Source: Flavobacteriales bacterium | GTDB lineage: Bacteria > Bacteroidota > Bacteroidia > Flavobacteriales_E > Vicingaceae | DNA: 64,000 nt | Assembly (NCBI GenBank): GCA_020635825.1 | Contig: JACJZA010000012.1 | Span: forward strand, 42,682-106,681 | Direction: 5' to 3' | Part shown: positions 44,271 to 52,565 of the stretch, in pieces | How positions within the stretch are numbered: the stretch's first letter is position 1 | Layout of the letters: each line of letters begins with the position of its first letter | The notes under the pieces: generated by a model | What the model was told of the DNA's origin: nothing | What the model saw: the letters and a program-made list of their open reading frames with translations, nothing else | The model's database searches: none | Translations under genes and position numbers: made by a program

Positions 44271-44555
44271 ATGGGAGAGTTATCGATAAAAATAAAAATA
44301 GCAAACAGGGTTTATCCTTTAACAGTTGATTCAAGTGAGGAAGAAGGAATAAGAAAAGCTGCAGATAAAATTAATCATTCAATTAATGAATTTGAAAGAT
44401 TATATGCAGTAAAAGATAAACAAGATTTGTTGGCTATGGCAGCTTTAAAAATAGCATCGAATAACTACGAATTGGAAAATAATGGCATATTAACTAACGT
44501 TAATGTGGAGGAGGATTTAATAAAAATCGAACAATTGTTCGATGAACATTTGTAA
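44271..44555 (+). CDS. zapA: cell division protein ZapA
   Basis: 94 residues. The N-terminal strand pattern SIKIKIANRVYPLTVDSSEEEGIRKAADKINHSINEF and the helix DLLAMAALKIASNNYELE match ZapA, which bundles FtsZ filaments at the Z ring. The C-terminal helix is short but within family range. It is followed by a 6S-like RNA and rny, an arrangement recurring in Bacteroidota. Confidence 0.9.
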   Translation: MGELSIKIKIANRVYPLTVDSSEEEGIRKAADKINHSINEFERLYAVKDKQDLLAMAALKIASNNYELENNGILTNVNVEEDLIKIEQLFDEHL

Positions 44556-44623
44556 CGTTCTTTAAAATATAGAAAGCAAATACATTTAGAATATCAGTTT
44601 TAATTTTTTAAAACTTAAAAATT

Positions 44624-44814
44624 CCCGTACAATCATTTGTTTGATAAACTAACGTTTTACTTAATTAGAGCAAAGCTCATAAGTAACTGAAAACAGGCCC
44701 CTCGTAACTCCGTAAGGAAATTCACTTTTGTGGACATGGGAAGTTTGACCATACTTGGCCGCTCTAATCATTTTATTTTTGGGTTTATCTAAACCACTAT
44801 GTACGGGTTTTTTT
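44624..44814 (+). ncRNA. ssrS: 6S-type regulatory RNA (6S-Flavo-like)
   Basis: About 190 nt in the gap 44556-44881. The ends pair as CCCGTAC (44624-44630) with GTACGGG (44801-44807), followed by a T-run. An inner stem ATTAGAGC (44664-44671) pairs with GCTCTAAT (44761-44768), leaving a large internal region, the long bulged-hairpin plan of 6S RNA that mimics an open promoter. Position next to zapA is where ssrS is found in many bacteria. A family named 6S-Flavo is known in Flavobacteria. The assignment rests on structure and position, not on a covariance search. Confidence 0.72.
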
Positions 44815-44881
44815 ATGCTCAAAAATTAAGTAGGATGTAGTGAAGACTTCATTTTTTAAATTAATTTTTTAATTATTAAAA

Positions 44882-46423
44882 ATGGATGTATTAAGTATTA
44901 TTATCGGATTAATTATAGGTGCTGTTATAGCAGCTGTAATTGTTGCGCTAGTTTTCAAAAAAGGAGTTGATAAAAAAAGTCACCAAATTATTGAAGACGC
45001 TAAGGCAGAAGGTGAAGTGCAACGTAAAGAAAAAATCCTTCAGGCAAAAGAAAAGTTTTTGCAATTAAAAGAAGAGCATGAAAAAGTAATTACCGAAAGA
45101 GAGCGTAAAATATCAGATCTTGAAAATCGTGCTAAACAAAAGAATGAATCTGCTTCTAAGCAATTAGAAGATGTTAAAAGAAAAGAGAATGAAATTGATA
45201 AAATAAGAGAAAATCTTACCCATCAATTAGATATTATCGAAAAGAAAGAAACAGAATTAGAAAAATCTCATCGTAAACAAGTTGAACAATTAGAAGTCAT
45301 TTCTGGGTTAAGTCAAGAAGATGCTAAAGCGCAACTAATGGAAGCTTTGAAAGCAGAAGCAAAAACTGAAGCAATGGCTCATATTAAAGACATTGTTGAT
45401 GAAGCCAAAATCAATGCAAATAAAGAGGCTCGTAAAATAGTTGTTCAGACAATTCAAAGAGTGGCTACTGAACAAGCAGTTGAAAATTCGGTTTCAGTTT
45501 TCAATATTGAAAGCGATGAGATTAAAGGTAGAATTATAGGTAGAGAAGGTAGAAACATTAGAGCATTGGAAGCTGCTACAGGTGTAGAGATCATTGTAGA
45601 TGACACTCCTGAGGCAATTATTCTTTCTTGTTTCGACCCAGTTAGAAGAGAAATAGCTCGTTTGTCATTACATCAATTAGTAACTGACGGTAGAATTCAC
45701 CCAGCAAGGATTGAAGAGGTGGTAAAGAAAACTCAAAAGCAATTAGAAGAGGAAATTATTGAAGTTGGTAAAAGAACTTGTATTGATTTAGGTATTCATG
45801 GACTTCATCCTGAATTAATTAGAATGGTAGGTAGAATGAAGTATCGTTCTTCTTATGGGCAGAACTTGTTACAACACTCTAGAGAGGTAGCTAATTTATG
45901 TGCAACTATGGCTTCAGAATTAGGATTAAATCCTAAGGCAGCTAAAAGAGCAGGTTTATTACATGATATAGGTAAAGTGCCGGATGATGAACCTGAATTA
46001 CCACATGCTATCTTAGGAATGAAACTGGCTGAAAAATTCAAGGAAAAACCAGATATCTGTAATGCAATAGGTGCTCACCATGATGAGATTGAGATGACTT
46101 CATTAATATCTCCAATCGTACAGGTTTGTGATGCTATTTCGGGAGCAAGGCCAGGAGCAAGAAGGGAGATTATGGAATCTTATATCCAAAGAATAAAAGA
46201 TTTAGAAAATATAGGTATGACTTATCCGGGTGTTGAACAAGCATATGCTATTCAAGCAGGTAGAGAGTTGAGAGTAATTGTTGAAAGTGGGAAAGTAAGT
46301 GATGCTGAAGCTGATACAATGTCGTTTGAATTAGCTCAAAAAATTCAAACAGAAATGACTTACCCTGGACAAGTAAAAGTGACTGTAATTAGAGAAAAAA
46401 GAGCAGTAAATTATGCTAAATAA
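44882..46423 (+). CDS. rny: ribonuclease Y
   Basis: 513 residues. An N-terminal membrane helix (about 4-25) is followed by a long coiled coil (about 35-190), KH domain (IKGRIIGREGRNIRALEAATGVEIIVDDTPE, about 215-245) and HD domain (QHSREVANLCATMASEL ... AGLLHDIGKVPDDE, about 335-430) with the metal-binding HD pair. It is a membrane-anchored endoribonuclease starting mRNA decay. The start ATG 44882 gives the family's usual length. Confidence 0.97.
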   Translation: MDVLSIIIGLIIGAVIAAVIVALVFKKGVDKKSHQIIEDAKAEGEVQRKEKILQAKEKFLQLKEEHEKVITERERKISDLENRAKQKNESASKQLEDVKRKENEIDKIRENLTHQLDIIEKKETELEKSHRKQVEQLEVISGLSQEDAKAQLMEALKAEAKTEAMAHIKDIVDEAKINANKEARKIVVQTIQRVATEQAVENSVSVFNIESDEIKGRIIGREGRNIRALEAATGVEIIVDDTPEAIILSCFDPVRREIARLSLHQLVTDGRIHPARIEEVVKKTQKQLEEEIIEVGKRTCIDLGIHGLHPELIRMVGRMKYRSSYGQNLLQHSREVANLCATMASELGLNPKAAKRAGLLHDIGKVPDDEPELPHAILGMKLAEKFKEKPDICNAIGAHHDEIEMTSLISPIVQVCDAISGARPGARREIMESYIQRIKDLENIGMTYPGVEQAYAIQAGRELRVIVESGKVSDAEADTMSFELAQKIQTEMTYPGQVKVTVIREKRAVNYAK

Positions 46424-46426
46424 AAA

Positions 46427-47524
46427 TTAGGTAAAAATCATATCCCCATCCCCGGCTTCGAAAGATAGTCGGGGATTTTTTTTGAAATAATGGTCAAAGT
46501 TTTTTGAATAGTAAAATCCTCTTTGTAGATTTTTTTTGAAAATAAACGGGTTTTTGTTTGATTTGATATACTCAATTAATTTTTCATCATAAACACTAAA
46601 GAAGTTCAATTTTTCTTTTTGAATGAGGTAATATGTAAAAGCAATAATATTTTTGATTTGGGAAATATCAAAATAAGCATGATGAATACTTAAATGATTA
46701 TCCCTAATTTGAAAAATAACAAATGCTTCTACTTTTTTTTCAGGAGAATAAAATTTAGCATAAAGGAGTTGATATTTTTTTGCAATACTTGAAAAATAAT
46801 AGTTAGCACTAATATTATCTATTTCATTCGATTCAATAATCCAAGGGAAGTTAATTATCCAATCTAATTCTGTTTTACTTCGCTTAAAAAGACTATTAGT
46901 TTGATGTTTATGAAGGAAATTTTCTGTTTCTGAATCAATTGAGTTTATGAGTTCAATATTTTCGGGCATTAAATATTTTGAAGAAAAACCATCAACTAAA
47001 ATGTTGAAACAAATATCAATTCTTTTTAATAAAAAGGAAAAAGGGTTTAATTGAGGGAATTTAGTTGTAAATACATAATGGAAATCAAATCGAGAATAAG
47101 CTCTTAGTCCATTTAGAAAGGTTTCATTAAAAATATTTGTTTTTGTATATAGATTTTTCGATTCCTTAACCGGTCCCTGAAAAATAATTTGATTGTTCCA
47201 ATCTTTTAATGAAAGTTCAACCAACTTTTTAGCAATTCCGCTCCCTCTTTTTTGAGGATGAACCCAAACACAACTATACCAACCTACTTTTTCTTCATGA
47301 TGGTCAATAACTATTTTATCTGCCATTATTAACCTATAGCCTACAACTTTTTTGTTTTCAAAAGCAATGTAAAGTAACTTGTCTTCTTTATCGACACGGG
47401 GATTATTAATGTGTGATAAAGCTCTGTGTGGTGTAATAGGGTAGTTCTCTAAATTTTTAAAATCATCAGAATTAATATATTCCTGAAGTTGAGAAGCAGT
47501 ATATGTTTTTATTTGGAAATTCAA
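46427..47524 (-). CDS. GNAT family N-acetyltransferase, two-domain
   Basis: 365 residues. The first half (about 20-170) is a GNAT domain: LLYIAFENKKVVGYRLIMADKIVIDH, then VGWYSCVWVHPQKRGSGIAKKLVELSLKDWNN with the acetyl-CoA loop (Q/RxxGxG/A as QKRGSGIA). The second half (about 180-365) is less clear and may be a degenerate GNAT-like or substrate domain. The final 18 residues are encoded by the hairpin that terminates rny on the opposite strand, so the C-terminus is unlikely to be conserved. It lies 32 bp after the GlsB-like gene; a role in lipid or envelope modification is guessed from the neighbours only. Confidence 0.75.
   Translation of the reverse strand: MNFQIKTYTASQLQEYINSDDFKNLENYPITPHRALSHINNPRVDKEDKLLYIAFENKKVVGYRLIMADKIVIDHHEEKVGWYSCVWVHPQKRGSGIAKKLVELSLKDWNNQIIFQGPVKESKNLYTKTNIFNETFLNGLRAYSRFDFHYVFTTKFPQLNPFSFLLKRIDICFNILVDGFSSKYLMPENIELINSIDSETENFLHKHQTNSLFKRSKTELDWIINFPWIIESNEIDNISANYYFSSIAKKYQLLYAKFYSPEKKVEAFVIFQIRDNHLSIHHAYFDISQIKNIIAFTYYLIQKEKLNFFSVYDEKLIEYIKSNKNPFIFKKNLQRGFYYSKNFDHYFKKNPRLSFEAGDGDMIFT
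46448..46483 (+). terminator. terminator of rny, inside the 3' end of the opposing gene
   Basis: Stem ATCCCCG ... CGGGGAT with a 15-nt loop and eight T. It overlaps the last codons of the minus-strand GNAT gene. Confidence 0.8.
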
Positions 47525-47556
47525 ACTAAAAGATGTTTCCGTCTTTTAAAAATAAT

Positions 47557-48465
47557 TTAATACATTAAATGTCTTTCCTTTTTATCGGGGTAGACATCGG
47601 ATATAGTTACTAAAATTCCTGTTTCTTCAACACCTCCAAAATCAGGGTTAATTGCTGTACCAAACGATTTCATAGTTGGAGATAATTTCATGTAAGAGTT
47701 AATGAGTGGTGGAATTTTTTCCCCAAACTGTTTTAAATATTGATTAAGGAACTTTATTGCTTCATCAAAATTTTTTCCTTTTAAATTATTTTTAACTTCT
47801 GTTAAATCACTTTCTATTTTTAAAGGATAAATAGGGGTTACTAATTTGTCTTTGTCAGGACAAAAAATGCTCATAAAACAAAGTAGAGCATTTCGTGCTT
47901 CCTTATTATAATTAGGATACATAGTAACCTTTCCAAAAAAGTATTTTATATGTGGATGATTCACAACCAAGGCTCCCAATCCATCCCATAAATTATCTAA
48001 TGCAAACAAACCTTTACGAGATTTTCCTGCTTGATAATCAGGATGAATCCAACTTCTGCCCAATTCAATGGTATAGGGCAGGTATTGATTAATAAATTCA
48101 TCAGAAAAATTAAAGTAGTTTTTTGTTGAAAGTTCCAGGTTATCTAGTACACTGGAACAATCTATAAAACGATAACCACCGGCAATAACTTTTTCTTCTC
48201 TATCATAAATTATTAATTGGTTATAGCAATTTTCTGAAGTATCAAAATCATCAATATCAATTGCTTGACCGGTACCACCGCCTGCCAATCTAAAAGTGAT
48301 TTCTCTTAATCTACCAATTTCTTTAATTACATTAGGGGCATTATGGTAATTCACGATATATACCTCATTACCTCCTTTGTTTACATTGCGTACAAAGGTT
48401 TTTTTATTGAGCTCTTGTTCAATTAAGTTAATATCAATAGGTGGTATGGTATTGCTTTCTAGCAT
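47557..48465 (-). CDS. GlsB/OlsB-like N-acyltransferase (GNAT, hemolysin-type)
   Basis: 302 residues. EIGRLREITFRLAGGGTGQAID (about 50-72) and the catalytic-core-like ELGRSWIHPDYQAGKSRKGLFALDNLWDGL match the GNAT/hemolysin-type N-acyltransferases that put a 3-hydroxyacyl chain on glycine (GlsB in Bacteroides) or ornithine (OlsB). The same motifs occur in the C-terminal half of the fused gene at 40298-42097. The glycine/serine-glycine lipid route is the best guess in this phylum. A PlsC-like partner lies 98 bp upstream on the same strand. Confidence 0.82.
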   Translation of the reverse strand: MLESNTIPPIDINLIEQELNKKTFVRNVNKGGNEVYIVNYHNAPNVIKEIGRLREITFRLAGGGTGQAIDIDDFDTSENCYNQLIIYDREEKVIAGGYRFIDCSSVLDNLELSTKNYFNFSDEFINQYLPYTIELGRSWIHPDYQAGKSRKGLFALDNLWDGLGALVVNHPHIKYFFGKVTMYPNYNKEARNALLCFMSIFCPDKDKLVTPIYPLKIESDLTEVKNNLKGKNFDEAIKFLNQYLKQFGEKIPPLINSYMKLSPTMKSFGTAINPDFGGVEETGILVTISDVYPDKKERHLMY

Positions 48466-48563
48466 TTAATTCAAAAATAGAAAAATAAGTAATTTTTAAA
48501 GCAATGATTATATAGAGTTACCAACAAAATTTGTTAGTATTCAAATATAGTTCGGAAAGTCGA

Positions 48564-49394
48564 TTAGTTTTTATTTGGAATCAAATCTCTCATGGAATGA
48601 ACTTTGTTTTCCATCCATTTGGCCCATTCACTATCTGATTTAGTTTTATTAAAAGTATCTGCAGGAATTGGTTCTCCAAAAACTATATCAATGGTTTTGT
48701 GTTTTTGTTTAAATGTTTCATCAGCTAAATAAAGCATTTCAATGTTTGCTTTTATTCCTAATGCCAATCTTAAATTAGATAAGTGGTAAAAAAAATTAGA
48801 CAGACTTCCGCCCACATAAACAGGGACAATACTTTTTTGATGTTTTTTAGCTCTGGTAATAAATGTCTTTTTCCATTCTAAATCAGCAATTAATCCTTTC
48901 TTTTTTCTACTTACCAATCCGGCAGGAAATACAAATATTGCTTTATCCGAAGCAAACAATTCATCAACTTTAGTCAAAGAATCTTTGGTATTATTTCCAT
49001 GTTTATTTACCCCAACAAATAATCCGGATAAGTTTTTTAGGTTTAGTAAAATATCATTCACAACAAATTGCATGTCTTTCCTGAAAGGTTCCATTATTGT
49101 AACTAGTGCTAATGCATCAATACCCCCTAAAGGATGATTGGAGGCAAAAATATATCCACCGGTAGTTGGGATATTTTCGGTTCCATAGGTATTAATTTTT
49201 ACATTAAACCTTTCAATAATATCTTTCGCAAATTCATAATCAAATTTGTTTTTATTTTCTTCTAAAACTTGATTAATTTCTTCTTGATGGACAGTCTTTT
49301 TTAGATAGTTAAGTAAAAATTTTGGTAGCCATTTAAGAAGCTTTGGATTTTTACTTTTTATTACTTTCTCTATATCAATAAACTTCTCTTGCAT
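48564..49394 (-). CDS. GlsA/OlsA-like lysophospholipid-type O-acyltransferase
   Basis: 276 residues. A PlsC-like fold with ASNHPLGGIDALAL at about 78-91 (HX5D) and FVFPAGLVSRKKKG at about 143-156. It would add the second acyl chain to the hydroxyl of the N-acyl amino acid made by the GlsB-like enzyme. It begins 6 bp after the LolD-like ATPase gene and precedes the GlsB-like gene. No membrane anchor, so probably peripheral. Confidence 0.82.
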   Translation of the reverse strand: MQEKFIDIEKVIKSKNPKLLKWLPKFLLNYLKKTVHQEEINQVLEENKNKFDYEFAKDIIERFNVKINTYGTENIPTTGGYIFASNHPLGGIDALALVTIMEPFRKDMQFVVNDILLNLKNLSGLFVGVNKHGNNTKDSLTKVDELFASDKAIFVFPAGLVSRKKKGLIADLEWKKTFITRAKKHQKSIVPVYVGGSLSNFFYHLSNLRLALGIKANIEMLYLADETFKQKHKTIDIVFGEPIPADTFNKTKSDSEWAKWMENKVHSMRDLIPNKN

Positions 49395-49400
49395 GTTTAT

Positions 49401-50051
49401 TTAAACAATTAAACCGTCTTTCATCGTTAATTTTTCATCAGCCATATTTGCTAATTCTTCGTTATGAGTAACAATAATAAAGGTTTGGTTCAATTCATCT
49501 CGTAACTTAAAAAATAAATTATGTAAATCTTTTGCTGAATCAGAATCTAAATTACCCGAAGGTTCATCGGCTAATATTACAGCAGGATTATTTATCAAAG
49601 CTCTGCAAACAGCAACACGTTGTTGTTCTCCTCCCGAAAGTTCTGAAGGTTTATGATGAGCTCTATTTTCAAGACCAAGGGTTTTTAATAATTCTAAGGC
49701 TTTTTTTTCTGCTTCAATTTTAGGTGTTTTATGAATAAATGCCGGTAGACAAATATTTTCTAAAGCAGTAAATTCAGGTAGTAAATGATGGAATTGAAAT
49801 ACAAATCCTATATTCTTATTTCTGAAAAGCGAAAGTTCTTTATCTTTTAATTGCTGAACTTCAATGTTATTGATTGATACGGTTCCAGAATCAGGCTTAT
49901 CTAAGGTTCCAATAATTTGCAATAAAGTTGATTTTCCTGCTCCTGAAGCTCCAACAATTGAAATTACTTTGCCCTTTTCTATTGTAAGGTTCACGCCTTT
50001 TAGGACACTTAAATCTCTGTAAGACTTATGGATATTTTCAATAGTAATCAT
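49401..50051 (-). CDS. LolD-like ABC transporter ATP-binding protein
   Basis: 216 residues. Walker A GASGAGKST, Q-loop GFVFQFHHLLPEF, signature LSGGEQQRVAV, Walker B VILADEPSGNLD and switch His in IIVTHNEEL. The FQFHHLLPEFTALEN phrase is typical of the LolD subfamily that powers lipoprotein release (LolCDE/MacB type). The permease is not adjacent. It heads the run of lipid acyltransferase genes with a 6-bp gap. Confidence 0.88.
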   Translation of the reverse strand: MITIENIHKSYRDLSVLKGVNLTIEKGKVISIVGASGAGKSTLLQIIGTLDKPDSGTVSINNIEVQQLKDKELSLFRNKNIGFVFQFHHLLPEFTALENICLPAFIHKTPKIEAEKKALELLKTLGLENRAHHKPSELSGGEQQRVAVCRALINNPAVILADEPSGNLDSDSAKDLHNLFFKLRDELNQTFIIVTHNEELANMADEKLTMKDGLIV

Positions 50052-50109
50052 AAAATGATTACTAAGTTATCATTTAAAATAAAAAGGGGCTAATTAATAA
50101 ACTAAATAT

Positions 50110-50760
50110 TTATTCAACATATCCATTTTTTATAGCATAAGTAATCATTTCAGCAGTATTTTTTAACCCTAATTTTTTAAGAATGTTTCGTCTGTGAGTT
50201 TCAACTGTTCTGTTGCTAATTTCAAGTACTTTGGCAATTTCAATATTAGATATTCCTTTTGTTACTTCTTTTAGTACACTTATTTCTCTTTTACTTAATA
50301 TAGAGGTTTTTTGGTGCTTGTTAGAATTTGAGGGATTTAATAATTTACTTATTATGGTATTTGAAACACTATTGCAATAATAATTTTTTCCTTCGGCTAC
50401 TGTTTTAACAGCATCTATTAAATTTTCAGAACTAATGTCTTTTAAAACATATCCTAAAGCACCAGCATTCATCATTTTTGAAATATAGGATTCTTCGGAG
50501 TGCATGGTAAGAGCAAGAATATTAATTTTAGAATATAGTTTTTTAATTATTTCAGTAGCATCTACACCGTTAAGTTCGGTCATACTAATATCCATTAAAA
50601 CAACATCAATATTGTTGTTGTTTTCAAGATATTTCAATGCATCTACACCATTCGAAGCTTCGGCTGTTACTTCAATATTTGGTGCAGAATTTAATATCAT
50701 TTTAATTCCATCTCTTACAATTTTGTGATCGTCTACTAATAGGGTTTTTATTTTTTCCAT
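50110..50760 (-). CDS. NarL/LuxR-type response regulator
   Basis: 216 residues. Receiver domain (about 4-120): acidic pair in LLVDDHKIVRDG, phospho-acceptor Asp in VVLMDISMTELNG, Thr in ALTMHS and Lys in GYVLKD. The C-terminal LuxR/NarL HTH (about 147-210) reads LSKREISVLKEVTKGISNIEIAKVLEISNRTVETHRRNILKKL. It is the DNA-binding output of the local cassette, 20 bp downstream of the hybrid kinase, and the HisKA_3 kinase there is of the type that pairs with NarL-class regulators. Confidence 0.93.
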   Translation of the reverse strand: MEKIKTLLVDDHKIVRDGIKMILNSAPNIEVTAEASNGVDALKYLENNNNIDVVLMDISMTELNGVDATEIIKKLYSKINILALTMHSEESYISKMMNAGALGYVLKDISSENLIDAVKTVAEGKNYYCNSVSNTIISKLLNPSNSNKHQKTSILSKREISVLKEVTKGISNIEIAKVLEISNRTVETHRRNILKKLGLKNTAEMITYAIKNGYVE

Positions 50761-50780
50761 TTTTTAGATTTATTAAGTCT

Positions 50781-52565
50781 TTACTTTATGTTGTTTAGCC
50801 ATTCAATAGCGTTTTTTTCTTTATTAAAAACTTTAACTGGAGCAATTGATTTTTTCACTTCTAAGAACATTTCAGCTTTTTTTTGTTGTAAAAAAGAGTT
50901 ATATATAATTGCACAAGCTTTAGTTTCTGGTTGATTTATACTGTAATATTCCATTGCTTCTTTGGTAATATGATTGTCAGATAAATAATTTAACAATGGT
51001 AAGGGGTTTTCATTTAAAAAATTATTTAAAACAGATATGTTTTCAATAGCATGATTAAGTTCAATGGTTTCTTTCCAATCATTTCTTTGTTTAATTACAA
51101 CAATATTATCTGCCCTTAAACCAATTAATGAAGTAGTAGTGGTTATATATTTTACATATGTGTTAGATAATTGTAAATCTTGTTCATCTAGATTATTCTT
51201 AGTTAAAGGAATATCAATAATACAACGTGTCCCTTTTTTTTCTTCTAAAAATTTAAAATGAATACTACCATTATAAGATTCAACCCTTGAAATCATGTTA
51301 TTAATTCCCAAACCTTTTTGTTTTGTTTTTATATTAAATCCTTTTCCATTATCAGATAAATTAATAAATAAATGATTGTTATGAAATGTAAAAGAAATAT
51401 TAATGGTTGTACATTCTGAATGTTTTATAGAGTTATTAATAAATTCTTGTACTATTCTAAAAGCAACAATTTTAAGGTCTTTTTCTATAGTTGGGATGGT
51501 AGATTCATAAAAAAAATCTATTTTAATTTTTTCTTGAGAAATATTTCCACAAAGGGTTTTAATAGATTCTTTAAGGCTGTAGTCTGTTAATGTAGAAGGG
51601 AGTATGTTGTAACATATACTTCTTAATTGATTTATGGTTTTAGAAATAATATTTAAGAGGTTATCAATTTTTTTTCTTTTAACATTATCTACTTCACTTT
51701 TTAATTGTTCTAGATGAAACTTTATGCCTACCCAAGATTGTCCTAATCCATCATGAAGGTCTTGAGCTATTCTTTTTCTTTCATTTTCTTGAGCAGAAAT
51801 AGTATTTTTTAATAATAATTGATCTAAATGTTTTTTTAATGATATGTCTTTTATTATAGCCTGATATGATAAGACATTTCCATAATTATTAGTAATAACA
51901 TTAACTGATAATAAGCAATTTTTTATATGGTCATTCAAATTAAGCTTACATTCCATATTTCTTACTTCATTTTTTAAATTAAATTCGGTTAAGAAATAAT
52001 CTTTTTCATAATTATTACTAAACAACTCAGGAAAGTGAATAAAGTTGAATAGAGGTTTTTCAGTATTAAATAATTCTAAGGCAGCTTTATTGAAGTCAAT
52101 TAATCTCCATGATGAGTCAAGCAACATGATGGTATCTGTACTTTCATTAAATACTTTTTGATACTTGTTTTGTAGTTTACTGTTTTGTTCTCTTAATTGG
52201 TAGAGTTGGTAGGCATCTTCAATGGTAAGTTTAATTTCAATATCGTTCCAAGGTTTATTTATATAACGATAAATTTGTCCTCTGTTAATAGCGTCAATAA
52301 CTGAATTAATATCAGAGTAGCCAGTTAATAATATTCTGATAGGATTAGGGTATTGTTTGATTATTGATTCAAAAAATTCTACCCCTGTCATATCAGGCAT
52401 TCTTTGATCAGCAATAACTACTTCAATAAAAGTATTTTTTAATATTTCAGCTGCTTCTATTACTGAGTTGGCAATAGAAATATCAAAAACTCGTCTAAAT
52501 GAGGAAGTAAAAGCAGTTAAGTTATCGGCTTCATCATCAAGATATAATACTTTTATTTTTTCCAT
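50781..52565 (-). CDS. hybrid sensor kinase: REC-PAS-HisKA_3-HATPase with a C-terminal STAS-like domain
   Basis: 594 residues. Order: receiver (about 4-120; VLYLDDEADNL, IADQRMPDMTG, LTGYSD), linker helix, PAS (about 140-245), HisKA_3 (ERKRIAQDLHDGLGQSW, His near 269), HATPase (about 365-455; NSIKHSE, GKGFNIKTKQKGLGINNM). Then about 130 extra residues (465-594) ending AMEYYSINQPETKACAIIY ... FLEVKKSIAPVKVFNKEKNAIEWLNNIK. That closely resembles small STAS/SpoIIAA-like proteins common in Flavobacteria (motif 'PvklF.de..AieWL'), from memory. Soluble: no membrane helix. It abuts the 7TMR-DISM kinase with no gap. Its receiver is the near twin of the stand-alone receiver at 56685. Confidence 0.88.
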   Translation of the reverse strand: MEKIKVLYLDDEADNLTAFTSSFRRVFDISIANSVIEAAEILKNTFIEVVIADQRMPDMTGVEFFESIIKQYPNPIRILLTGYSDINSVIDAINRGQIYRYINKPWNDIEIKLTIEDAYQLYQLREQNSKLQNKYQKVFNESTDTIMLLDSSWRLIDFNKAALELFNTEKPLFNFIHFPELFSNNYEKDYFLTEFNLKNEVRNMECKLNLNDHIKNCLLSVNVITNNYGNVLSYQAIIKDISLKKHLDQLLLKNTISAQENERKRIAQDLHDGLGQSWVGIKFHLEQLKSEVDNVKRKKIDNLLNIISKTINQLRSICYNILPSTLTDYSLKESIKTLCGNISQEKIKIDFFYESTIPTIEKDLKIVAFRIVQEFINNSIKHSECTTINISFTFHNNHLFINLSDNGKGFNIKTKQKGLGINNMISRVESYNGSIHFKFLEEKKGTRCIIDIPLTKNNLDEQDLQLSNTYVKYITTTTSLIGLRADNIVVIKQRNDWKETIELNHAIENISVLNNFLNENPLPLLNYLSDNHITKEAMEYYSINQPETKACAIIYNSFLQQKKAEMFLEVKKSIAPVKVFNKEKNAIEWLNNIK

